Below are positions 1 through 11,226 of a stretch of DNA of 64,000 bases, in pieces (position 1 is the stretch's first letter; the number at the start of each line of letters is the position of its first letter). The position numbers and the translations under genes were made by a program. Source of the stretch: Triops longicaudatus (lineage: Eukaryota; Arthropoda; Branchiopoda; Notostraca; Triopsidae); contig JAGQDJ010000045.1 of assembly GCA_022885665.1 (NCBI GenBank), positions 62,001 to 126,000 of the forward strand, read 5' to 3'. The notes beneath the pieces are model-generated. The model saw only the letters and a list, made by a program, of their open reading frames with translations, made no database searches and was not told where the DNA came from.

Positions 1-3000
1 AAAGATCCGTCTGGGAAGATACCAAAGTGATTCTTGTCATTGCCTTCGGGGGAAATCGAGTAGATAATCCGGCCATTCGGACCCAGATCTGCGTCCCGCG
101 CAGTCAGGGCATAAAAGCGTTCGTTAACGGGAACCGACTCGGGTAAGGATGTTTCATAGGAGGCGTACTCGAAAATCGGCGTATGGTCATTGACGTCGTC
201 CACATAAACTGTCAAAGTTTGCCGTGATGTCAGAGGCGGTGTCCCGGCGTCAGTGGCCGTGATTTCTAAGGTGTAGCGACGCTGTGTTAACGCACTGGCC
301 GGAATGGGGGCGTTGGAAGCGCGTAAGGCTGGGCGGAGAGGTCTCGCTAGGGATATCATACCGCTGGAGGGTGCGATGGTGAAAAATTCTTGCGGATTCA
401 AGGTTAGCGCATAGGTAATGAGCGAGTTGTTCCCTGCGTCTGCATCGTCTGCCGCAGCAAGGTAAATAGGTTGGCCTGGGGGCATATTCTCCGCCACGTG
501 CGTCGTTGCTCTGGGAGCCAGGAATTTTGGCGGATTATCGTTGACATCCGTGAGGGAAACGTTGGCCCAGACGAACTTGTACGTACCGGAGGTGCGAGCT
601 AGGATTTTAAGAGCGTAGTGAGCTTGGACTTCACGGTCGACTCGCTTAGCAGTGGTGATGACACCAGTAGACTCTTGAATGGCAAACACTCGTGCCGAGT
701 CACCATTGACAATGGAGTACTTGACGTCCAGATTCGATGGACTCGAGGCTGACAATTGTACACGTCCAACTTGGCGTCCAATCGACGGTTCTTTCTTACC
801 AGGATCCTCTACTATGGAAAAGGAGTAGCCGTCCGGGTTGGTAAAGGCTAATGCAGGGCTAGGCGTTGCGGTTTTATCGCTTGATTTGATCCAGATTTCG
901 ATCAACGCGTCTTCGACTGCTTTACGGTCGCCTTTGTCCTTAGCAGCGACACGTAGCTTGAAATGTTGTGCTTGCTGGTGCTGGGGCAAGTTGCGCGTCA
1001 AGCTCAAAACACCCGTTTCCTCTTCCATTTTGAAATACTGCGCGTAATCCCCTCCTGCCGTTACTAAGCTGTACGAGATTACAGCATTATCCCCCTCGTC
1101 TTCATCCGTGGCGGTTAGGGTAAGGAGTGCCTGGCCTGGAGTCGTGTCTGGGCTAAGGGAGAGGACGTAATGCTGAGGGTAGAATTCGGGCGAGTTGTCG
1201 TTGGCGTCTAAGACGCGTAACGCAATGGTGGCGGTGGCTAACAAAGGCGGATTGCCCTGATCTTTGGCGACAACTTTGATGTCATAGTACGGCATTGCTT
1301 CACGGTCCAGTTTGGTCCGCGTTGCCACTTGACCTGTACTGGCGTCGATGCCGAAGATGCCTGGGTATCGAGCATCCACTTCAGGGTCAAAGGCGTAGGT
1401 TACCGAGCCATTCGTACCTTGGTCGTGATCAACCGCCGAAAGCAGCGCTACGACTGTACTGGGTGGGGTATTTTCCGATAAGCTGACATTTAGGAAAGAT
1501 TCTAGAAACCGGGGAGCTTCATCGTTCTCGTCGAGTAAAGTCACTTTGACATGTGTGAAAGCCCAGCGTGGATTAGGGCCACCGTCACGGGCCGAAATCC
1601 GTAACTCGACACTGTCTTGCGTCTCACGATCTAGCAACCGTTGAGTGGTCAGCAAACCTGTGACAGAATCTAAGACGAACCACTGGTGCGTGTTCCCGGC
1701 CGCGATGGCGTAATGGATGTTCGAATTGATACCAGTGTCCGCATCGGTAGCTGTGATACTCGCCACATATGACCCTACCGGTACAAGCTCACTCAACACA
1801 GCCGAATACTCGCTTTTCTCAAACACAGGTTCGTGATCGTTCACGTCATTAACATGAATAATCAAGAAAGACAACGCTGACCGTGGCGGGTTGCCATTGT
1901 CGGTTGCGAAGATGCTGAGATTGTACTTAGAAAGTTTTTCGCGATCTAAAACACCGTTGACACGAACAATATGGAAAGAAGGAGTTTCTTCCAAACGAAA
2001 ATGTCCTAGCTCGTTTCCAGCGCGAATTTCGACCGTTGAGTCCGCATTGGATCCTTCGTCAAGATCAATCACAGATACCGCGGCTACAACTGATCCGTTT
2101 TGCGCGTTTTCGTCCACAGTAGCGAAGTCGGCTGTAGCGGGGAAGTAGCGAAAGCGAATGATGGGATCATGATCGTTCGCGTCAATGAGGTTGACAGTGA
2201 CGTAAGTGCGGCCGTCTTGACGCGGGTTACCTTGGTCCCGCGCCAGGACTGTGAAAACACAATTCTTGGGACAAGTGCCAGGAAGAACCGCCCCACTCAA
2301 GCTGTTGTTAGTGCTTGTGACACGGCTACTAATCGCACTACTTCTCGCGGCTGCAACCGGACAGTTCCGCGGACAATTCAAAGGCTCTTGCGTCGTAATG
2401 AGACCCGTTTCCGAATCGACACTAAACTGTGTCTCTGCTTCCGACACGTAGTAGACAATCTTGGCATTGTCTCCAGCATCGATATCAGTTGCGGTTACCT
2501 AATCACCGAAAAAAAAAAGAAAAAGAAAATCTCGTTAGGAAACTTGTAAAACTTGAAAATCCACACGAAAAGCATAGAGCAATTAAAACGTCCACTAAAT
2601 CAGCCTCCTTCTCACACTTGAAAAGTACACGCGTGTACCAGAACCCATTAGAAAGACAGACAAACTGGAGCCCATTAGCGGAGAGAATGCAACAGGATTT
2701 AGTGACAAAATGGCGTTGCTGTAATGAACTCAATGCAATCTCATGATTTTCGTGCAAAACTCGCTGAGAATGAAGGAATTTGCCGTCTAAGTGAGCACAA
2801 GAGAGAAAAGCTAGGGGAAATGTTCTCGAAATGGCGACAATGCTACTGTAATGAAATAATTGTTGTATCCAAAGTATTTCCGCGGTTTTTTTTTTTTGCC
2901 GAGTCTCCCTAAGTCCGCGATGACAATCGAAGAAGTCGCATGTTCAAAGCAAAACAGGTTATAAAAGCTCAAAAACAATGCAAGCCATTGTTTGAGACAG

Positions 3001-6000
3001 AGCCAGTGATATAACTTTACCAAATATGGGTGTCAACCATAGACGAGGCGAAGACGGCTAAAAAAAAAAAGAAAAAACTGAGGGCTTACCCTATGTTGTT
3101 CGAAACTCGCTTATTGCAAAATATGTTTCCTCTCATGATGTTCTCAATTCTACTCATGACGTACATTTCCGATCGTTGTCGATGGGCAATGTCTCCTGGA
3201 GTTATGACAATAATGCATGGTAAGGTTAATAGCTACAATCTCAATCTGGGAAACCGATCTTCAGACTCAAATGACACAGAGGACGTGAGTAGCTAAGAAC
3301 ACATCCCTCACGATCTAAATGACCTTGCTGGACGCAGTCTATGTTTTTTGACAATTTAACATGACTTGCCAGATTGTAAATACTTTGCTGTAGTCAGAAA
3401 CTATCTTTAGTTGTCATGAATACAAAACAGTTGACGAAAGTGTTCCGCTTAACCTTACCTTACTTGGAAACGTACCATTTCATTTAAACAAGTTAACTGT
3501 AACGGACGCTAACATGTATTAAACCGCAACAAGCAAACCGCAAACCTGGCAATAGTTTTGCCATCTTGAGTGAAACAAAATATAAACAGCTTAAAATTAC
3601 TCAAGCTTGTAAATGTTCTTGCCTATTGAACTATGATATGAAGGAGAAGCGATTTAGCGCTCAACTGGTTACAATGTCGATTTTCAAAAGCTTTTACGTA
3701 AGTCAAGGGTCGGCAACGTTTCCACCTTCACGGGTCGGATCAAGGCATGTGAAGTGAAGGCGGGCCAGACTAGCCATTTGAAAGATATTACTTAGTAATA
3801 ATCGCAGAAAATTTTTTGTATGTTCCTTTTTAGTTAAGATTGTGCTTAATTTGCAAACAAACCGAGAATTATGCTCTTTACAGCCAGAAGTTACAGCCAA
3901 ATCCTAGCTTATGTAATAAAAAAAATTGCTTCTCACGCTGCCCTACGTTACGTGTAGCAACTTCATTCTTTAACCCCACACTTGTATGGTTGAATAGTTG
4001 AATATATTTAAAAGTATTATATATCTGTACTTTCAAAACAATTCTTTACAGTTTTCAAAAAAAGTTTTGAAACGATTAAATTCTTCCGAACTCATTTTTC
4101 TATCTCTTAAATAGTATCTCTAAACCAAAACAGCGTCCCTATTTTTTGTCTTACAAATGTCCGAAAGATGAAGTCCACTGAAACAATACACTGTTGACGA
4201 GTAGCAGGTACTTTACTCAGTTGTGTTCTTAATTTTACAGACTTCCGTGTTCTACTTAGTTTAGGGATAACTTTTTATAATTTGTCTAAATGCTGTGCAG
4301 TAATGTTCCAACACATTCTTCCTAACGGTCACCAACATGTGCACTTTAATTAACCGCAGCACGCGAACCGCCAAATAAAGCGCCCGTTTCGCGATCTTGA
4401 CTGCTTCTTGTGTACGTTTTGCGAGTTTTATGGGCAGAATTGTCCCAAACTGCCAAATTCTGCTTTGCAGGAGTATTTCCTTAATTTGCACTACACGGCA
4501 GCACGTGTGGCTAAGCTTCTTATAGTGAAGTCACTTTGCAAGTTACAAATGAAAAGAAAAAATAATGATAAAAGGGGGGAAAAAAAGACGCCAATGATTG
4601 CTCCTCGTCAAGGCCACGTCCATTTTTACCCTTACTAATAACCCAACAACACGCTGAACAAAAAACGCTTACGACCCAAAAAGCGACCATCTAACCAAGA
4701 GAATGCGTAGCAGTTTCCTTAACCGCAAAACACATCTGCTCAGCAACTTTTCGGGATGAAGGCTCAGAGAAGAGTTTCTCTCTTACTAACACAAGAAAAA
4801 TGTTTCGCAGCAAGCCCATTCTTCACGCTAAAAGACGTACGTAGAAGGAATAATGCTAGCCAATTTTCCCCTCAGTGAACCCAGGTTCATACAAACTATT
4901 CTCTTCTGCCTCATTTAACGCCAATTAAGCTTGTCTGTCATTGGCTATTTTTATTACCTGGAAAAAAAGGTCAGAAAAAATGTACAAAGAAAACCAGCTA
5001 AAAAAGCCTAAGCTCAAAGAAGCAAAAATATCCCAAACATGACACAAATACCCAGGAGCGCTTCATTACCATTCAAAAAGACAGATCGTTAACTCATTTG
5101 CTTGCTTTTTTTTGCTTAAAAAGACCCTGCACAGTCCATCCAAAAATCCTTCAATACGACGAATTTTTCTTCCCTTTTCTTTGTATCTCTTTTTCTTCCA
5201 GTCTTGCCTGTCCAGTACCAAGAGTACCTAATTAACATAGCCAGCTATTTTTTTTCTTTCGCACTTGAATCCGTCTTCGCTTTCTGTGGAGCGCTGCTTC
5301 TGTTTTGACTCTCCGCCAAGAAGTTTAATCAAGACAAAAAAAGAGGAAAGAACAAATTGCAGCCGTTGAAAGTACAGACAAGGTACGAGTACATTACCTG
5401 GAGTACGACAGTACCCGGCGGTACACTCTCATTGAGCGAAACAACATAGTCCGTCTGCTCAAATATTGGCGGGTTATCATTGACATCCACTATGGTGACA
5501 TTGACCAAAAGATAGCCGAAAAGCGGCGGGTTGCCGCCGTCCCGCGCGGAGATGTTAAGTCGGTAAAAACCCCGGGATTCTCTGTCCAGTTGCCCGGTAG
5601 TTTCCAAGTGCAAGTATGGCGTTTCACCACTCGGGTTGGTGGTGACAGCCAGCTTAAACTTGCCGTCTTCATTACCGGAAACGATACTGTAATCCGTGGT
5701 GACGTCATTGTCGCCTGCATCACCATCCGTGGCCGTATCCAGGATTACCCGCGTACCGGCGTTGGCGGATTCGGAGAAGCTGACTTGAATGGAAGGATCA
5801 GGGAACCGAGGCGAGTTGTCGTTGATATCTACCACCAAAATGCGCACCTCGATAGGGTACGTCGGCTGTGAGGACAGAACCACCAAATCAAACCGATCAG
5901 TACTCAACGCTTCCCGATCCAGCGCCACCGTTGTACTGATCTCTCCCGTGGACCCGTTTAACCGAAACTCCCGGGGGTTTTCATTAAACCGGTACGTAAA

Positions 6001-6387
6001 CCCGGGCTTAATGGGAATGTGTCCGACCACCGTCCCTGCTGGTTGTTCTTCACGGATTTCTAACTGCACTCGCGTGTCCACCGCGCGGGATTGCATCGCC
6101 GCGCCCACACCGTCGTCCAACAATGGCACATTGTTAGCACTACTCAGGCCAGGTCCGGGTCCTTGGCCATGCACTAGGCAACTTTGTGCTAAGAAAAACA
6201 CTACCAGAACGCACCACCGCCACGACGCGCCTGATAACAGGGCACAGCCAGGGGGCTGCGCCCGCAACGGCGGCGACGGCTCAGTTCTTGTCCTCTCAAC
6301 CATCCGTACTGAAGAATTTCGCGTCCGTGAACATCGGGCTAAAGGGTAACTCGCCCCAAGGGGCATCACACACTCTAAAGTCGTCAT
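1..6387 (-). CDS. ds: Dachsous-type giant protocadherin, 5' part (two exons, partial)
   Basis: Exon 1 is 6387-5398 (330 codons) and exon 2 is 2498-1, continuing past the window edge. The donor at 5397 and the acceptor at 2499 (pyrimidine tract, TTAG) join in phase 0. The N-terminus has a long basic leader, then a hydrophobic stretch (WCVLVVFFLAQSCLVHG), so the signal peptide is either preceded by about 58 residues or starts at the internal Met29. About nine extracellular cadherin repeats follow, with linkers DINDNSP, DVNDNPP, DANDHDP, DVNDHEP, DENDEAP, DANDNSP, DVNDNPP and DVNDHTP; a tenth begins at the edge. The first repeat has LVVLSSQPTYPIEVRI, which I recall as typical of Dachsous. Dachsous is a large single-pass cadherin that binds Fat on neighbouring cells in planar polarity and Hippo signalling. 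The transmembrane and cytoplasmic parts lie outside. Fat is the main alternative; Dachsous is preferred from the first-repeat wording. Confidence 0.85.
2499..5397 (-). other. First intron of the dachsous-type gene
   Basis: This 2.9 kb AT-rich stretch lies between the two cadherin exons. No exon of its own was found. It holds a fragment of a hAT-like repeat near 3706-3860 (listed separately) and several A or T homopolymers. A large first intron is a common place for enhancers, but nothing specific can be read here. Confidence 0.8.
3706..3860. repeat. Fragment of the hAT-like MITE family seen at 42310-42652
   Basis: The text from CAAGGGTCGGCAACG onward follows the left part of the 42310 element: a terminus-like start, then GGATCAAG-CATGT, then a TAGCCA-TTG block, then ATTACTTA. 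The matching right terminus was not found, so this looks like a decayed or truncated copy inside the dachsous intron. The boundaries are approximate. Confidence 0.5.
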
Positions 6388-9300
6388 CGACTCGAACTCT
6401 CACAACCCCTTTAACCCCCCAAATAATAAACCCTTCCCCTTAAAAATTGAGCCCCCTCACTAAAAATCTCACGGAAATCCAGGTGTCCACGGCATAACTC
6501 CGTTCTGGTGCGACTCAAACGTCGCGCGGGAACTCTTAAGCCAACTTTAATCCAGTCTTCTTGCACTTATTAACTCGCACTTGCGAACGAGTTACTTTCT
6601 GGCTGAGCGAGAAAACTAGATCCTTGGATTACTATTTCTGCATGTTGGGGTAAATACTCTCACACCAGGAATACTATTGCTGTTGTAACTCTGTAGCTTC
6701 CCAAGGAAGGGAGGGAGGGTTGTTTCAAATATGAACACGAAGAGAACTATGTACAACCCCTGAGGCTCGGTGCCAAATCAACAAGAGAGGTTGAACCTTT
6801 TCAAGATTTTTTTCGAGGATCTAACTTGTTTCACTTGTAGGCACTACAATTTTCTCACCAACAAGAAGACGATGATTTTCTTGCTCGATACCACATTCCT
6901 CGCTAACAACAGCGAGTAACTCACTGGAAGGGGAATAAGGAATACCTAAAACACTGGAAGTCGTCACCAGAAGAACAAGGATGCTTTCTTTCCCAAATAG
7001 ACACTTTATTCCGTAGTTATTAATTGTGGGCGTGTGTAACTACAAATTTCTGCACAATTTCATTACTAGTTTGCTGTAAAATTTTTAAGTTCACATTGGT
7101 AAGTTCCAAGTCACCACCATTTATTTTAAAAAAGTATAATCCAATTGGTGAGGAGATTTTCCGAACAAAAGGCGTACTAAACACTCCAAGTTTTCTTCGG
7201 ACGCAAAAATCTCTGCCTCTGACAAGATCCTTCCCTGTCTGGTAAACGACTGGCGAGTATGCGTTCTTCGGTGGACGAAACCGAAAGCACAACCAACCAA
7301 AAAGCCGATGAGGTGGTAAACCTGCCCCATACCTACCAGTTAAACATGGTAAGGTAGGTAAAGGTGTGCAAGGCCTTTCTAGGAGGTTACTTTGGTTCCT
7401 TTTGGCTAGCCCCCTCTCTTTACACCATTAAATCCTCCAAGTTCTTACGTCTACCTTCTTTCCCACCTTCTTTTTCTTCATCATCATATTTTTCTTCTCA
7501 TTCATCCACGCTCTTACCTTCACCTTCGTTGGGGCTTTTAGTATCTTCGCTTTTGCTGGTTACCTGTAAGGCCAGAAGGTCCCTACCCAAGAGGACCCCA
7601 ATCTCAGACAGCAACATAAAGTAACAGACCTGCTCTGCGCTAGAAATGCGTTCCTCTTGGAGCAAATATCCACAGAACATAGAATGACGTATCGACAACA
7701 CCGCACGAAAACTTCGATGCCTTCTTGTAGCCCTGAAAGTGATAATTTTTGGTTTCGAGCTACTGAGCAAACTGCATTAAATTGCAATACATTTAATCCC
7801 AGCCAACTGATAAAAGTAGCAAAGCATTAAACATCACACCCTGTCACGTGTTACGTCAAAAGCGCAGTATGTATCGTGTATGTACCAACAGACGGATTCG
7901 CCATCCAGGGTGTTTTGCGAGGATTCCCGAAATTTCTTGCCTTTCGGCATTTTTGCGCTGGACTTCTTCGTAGTTAACAAAGCCTCAGGACTTATTTATA
8001 TATATTATGTTATTTAAGTGTTATATTTGTCACATTATGCTATTTACCGCAGGAGATATTTTTGGTTCATTTCCGTGTACATTTCGGATATTTGCAATAC
8101 GTATCCAGTACTTAAAAGCGCACCGTTATTCTGCCACATAAGAATAAGCTAAATTATCGTTTTTTAGTCTACGCTTTAATTTCCGCGCTAAGCCGAATTC
8201 ATAAGTCAAGTCAACATTTCCACTTAAACTACAAGAACAAGGATGGGGTGCTTCAGTTGGCGTTCAAAAGCAGAATTCGCGTAAAGCGGGCCCCCGAGCT
8301 AGAAAAGGTTTTCCTGGCTATTGAGTTAAGATGGCAGTCCAAGATGGGAAGGGGGTCTCCCATCCATCCTCCTTCTTTCTCCCAGAGCTTGAAGCACAAG
8401 CAAGACAGAAGAAAGAGCCCGGAGAGCAGGTAACAACACAGGTAAAGGTATCCTCAGGCTCTCTTAATGGTTCTTCTCCCAATCTTGAGCGAGACCAGCT
8501 CTCCGTTTCTTCAGTTGATGGCGGGGCGCTCAGGTATGCAAGAAAGAAAACCTTAAACTCGATGGGGTTCTCTCTTCGCTTCCTTCTCTCTCCTCTCCCG
8601 TCTCTCTCTGCATGGTCCTATAATGCTTGCAACTTCTTGGACGCCTGCCGGTGGTTCGTTCGTTCTTGGTCTCCTGCAGAGATGGAAAGAAAAGAGGGAA
8701 ACCAGTATTACAAATGCTTTGTTCACCGGGAACCTGAGGAGACGCTAACTTTGGACCGAAAGATATTATAAGGAAAGAAAATGTTCACTTCAGACTGCAA
8801 AAAAATCGCTCATTTTGTCTCCTTCATACAATTACTATCCAAGTTCTATCCGCGTTATTTAAACCCACTTAAATACTTATAGTAGCAAATTAACGTAACT
8901 GTGTAGCTGGCTCATGAGTTGTATTACAAAATTGAATGTAAAGAAAAAAAAAATTCCGTCACTCATGGGCTGACCTAATAGAAATGCAACTTAAAAGCTG
9001 GAGTTTTTTTGTTTTTTAGAAGCCGTGTTAGGGAATTTGGTTGCGTTTAGGATTTATTTATTTGGTTGTTAGAAGGAAAAAGGAGGAGGAGGTGGGGAGG
9101 AGGTGGTAGCATTAACTATGTTCCCGGACTCTCCTGTTTCTTTTATAATACAGGTAAAGCAGTTATGATGCACGCAGAGGAGCTGGAGCTCCCCAAAAAG
9201 CTTAGGATGAGATGAGATGAGGTTTGAGAAGCGCACCAAGCCAAAAAGGCAAAAAGAAAAGAAAAACTTCAGGCATGCCAGGGTATAAAATATGCGCATA

Positions 9301-11226
9301 AGTCCCCGGGGCCATGGCCAACACGACTCGTTTTCTTCCATCCAAAATACTCGGGAGATCAAGCCATACCACTAGCACCACCAGAAGATTCCAACGACCT
9401 GTTGGCTTGCCTCTCGGTTTTGCCTCCTTGTTGTGTCCTTCTTCTTGGCCTTCCTTTTACTCATTCTTAGACCTTTACCTACCCTTTAGAAGAGCTACAG
9501 GTAACTTTTCTCCCGCTGGTTATTTCCTCCCAAAGCGCTTTCCATCATCTCTGCCTTCGCCCATCTTTTCTTTAAAGCTTCATTTTCAAAGGATAGGAAA
9601 TACGAGAAAAAGGTCCAGGGTTGGCTGCTGGTACTTGGGGGCTATTGTCATCTACCAGAAGGGCCCACTCTTAACTTTTTGGCTTTTGGCAAAAGGTATT
9701 TCTTAAAGAAAGCGGGGGGAGGAAATGAAGGAAAAATGACAATGACGAGCCCAAAGATTCCTAAAGTGTGACAAACTCCATTGACAGTACTGTATGGGGT
9801 GTAGAAGAATCGGGGGGAGGGTGGGGGCGCCAAAAGTGAAACGGCAAAAAAAAAAGATCTACACAAGATTGAGGTAGAATGTATTGAAGAAAATTGTCCT
9901 TTTTACTGCCCACTACAGACCCAAACATACTGGGAACTACAAAGTGGGAGACTTTTAAGAGCCATAGTCGCCTATTGTGATGTCCATCACACTTACGGAT
10001 CATTTCCCACCCTTGCAAAGCCCAGCAGGTATGATAGTGTAAGGAAGCAGAAAAAGTTTTTCTGCTATGCCGACTAATGGAAAAGTCGATTTGCGGATGC
10101 CGAGCGATAATCCTTTCACTCCCTACCATCATTCATGTCAACTGACTCAAAGTAAAAGTCTTCAAGTTTGTCTTTTCAACCTGCAAGTTTGACCGGACAC
10201 GTTACGAAATGCGTTTTCCCCGAAATTTCTGAATGTCTTTTCTTAAAAAAAATGGGAGGTACTGTAGACAATTTGAATGTTTCCGGTACCCAAACTGGGA
10301 AGACGGAGCCCAAATACCTCCAAGTTTAATTTTGCGTGTATGTGTGTTTGTAACATGTATGTGCGTGTGAGTGTGTGCGGCAAAACAAAATAGTGGTAAA
10401 CTGGTATAAGAGTGGCGAGGAAGATGGGGCGGAGCGAAACGTTTTTGCTGTGCTTCACTGCCCTGCTATTAAGGCCACGGAAATAGTTCCCACTGGAATT
10501 GGACATCCCATTAAAGTCAGGCAACTCATTACACACTACACGCCCACTTTTACCACGAAACAGTGTGTGACGTGCGCGCTAACCTTAACAGAGAACACAC
10601 AATAATATCCAAGCACGTGGTTTTACAAATCTCCCCCTTGAAGACGATACTTTATTAAGAAAAAAATGCGAGTTTTAGGGGGGGGGGGGGGGGACGATAA
10701 ACCTTTCATTGGTACAGTGCTATTTCTTCATTTCCCATAGCCACGGGTCTTGTCTCGCTCCACACAATTCCTCCGTATTCTGCCTTCCAAGGATCACAAC
10801 TAATCAGATTTTTAAGAGAGGAACAAAGCGTTTCTCTTATCTTGAAAAGGTGGCTAAAATCAAGCCTTGAGTGTAACATGAAACAGAGATGTGCTTGCAA
10901 GTTTACTCCCAATTTCTCAGGCAGAAATGTATGTTCACGTTATTTTTACAAATGCAGGATTCAATGCCGAAATACAGCAGACGGACCCTGCCAAATACCT
11001 GCCGTGTAAAGGGAAGGACGCTTGAAACAGAAGTTATCCTATCCTAAAAAGTGTTGTAAGAATGCTTTTTTCCAATAGGGAGCAGCACAAATCAACCTAG
11101 GGAGAAGAGTCAGCTGAGCTGGAAGGCTTTGTTGTTTCTATTTGGGAACAACTGGAGCAAAAACCATGTACTAAGTACGCGTTTTCTCGAAAATTATAAT
11201 ACCAAAACATAAACGTTCTGAAAAAA
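6388..11226. other. 4.8 kb intergenic region between divergent dachsous and DCAF6
   Basis: It contains the presumed promoters of both flanking genes, but no clear TATA or initiator pair was picked out. It also has a G/A-rich patch near 9077-9110, a TG-rich stretch near 10337-10378 and a 16-G run at 10678-10693. The interval 8220-8700 is less AT-rich than its surroundings and carries open frames with donor-like GTAA sites, but no recognised protein. No gene is called. Confidence 0.6.
10678..10693. repeat. Poly-G homopolymer (16 G)
   Basis: An uninterrupted run of 16 G. Such runs are prone to length change and sequencing error, so the exact length is uncertain. Confidence 0.9.

Noticed and set aside
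2100..2549. 149-codon plus-strand open frame
   Set aside because: Antisense to the dachsous cadherin exon and runs into its intron; low-complexity lysine end.
5490..6349. Several plus- and minus-strand open frames over dachsous exon 1
   Set aside because: They are shadow frames of a firmly identified cadherin exon and resemble no protein family.
8243..8281. Possible tiny exon MGCFSWRSKAEF with an N-myristoylation-like start and a GTAAAG donor
   Set aside because: No downstream exon that continues it could be found; it is likely to be chance.
8331..8771. 146-codon open frame in a less AT-rich patch
   Set aside because: No recognisable domain, composition close to translated non-coding DNA, donor-like sites without matching acceptors.
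9314..9706. 130-codon open frame with a good start context
   Set aside because: No family resemblance and Phe/Pro/Ser-rich composition expected from pyrimidine-rich non-coding DNA.
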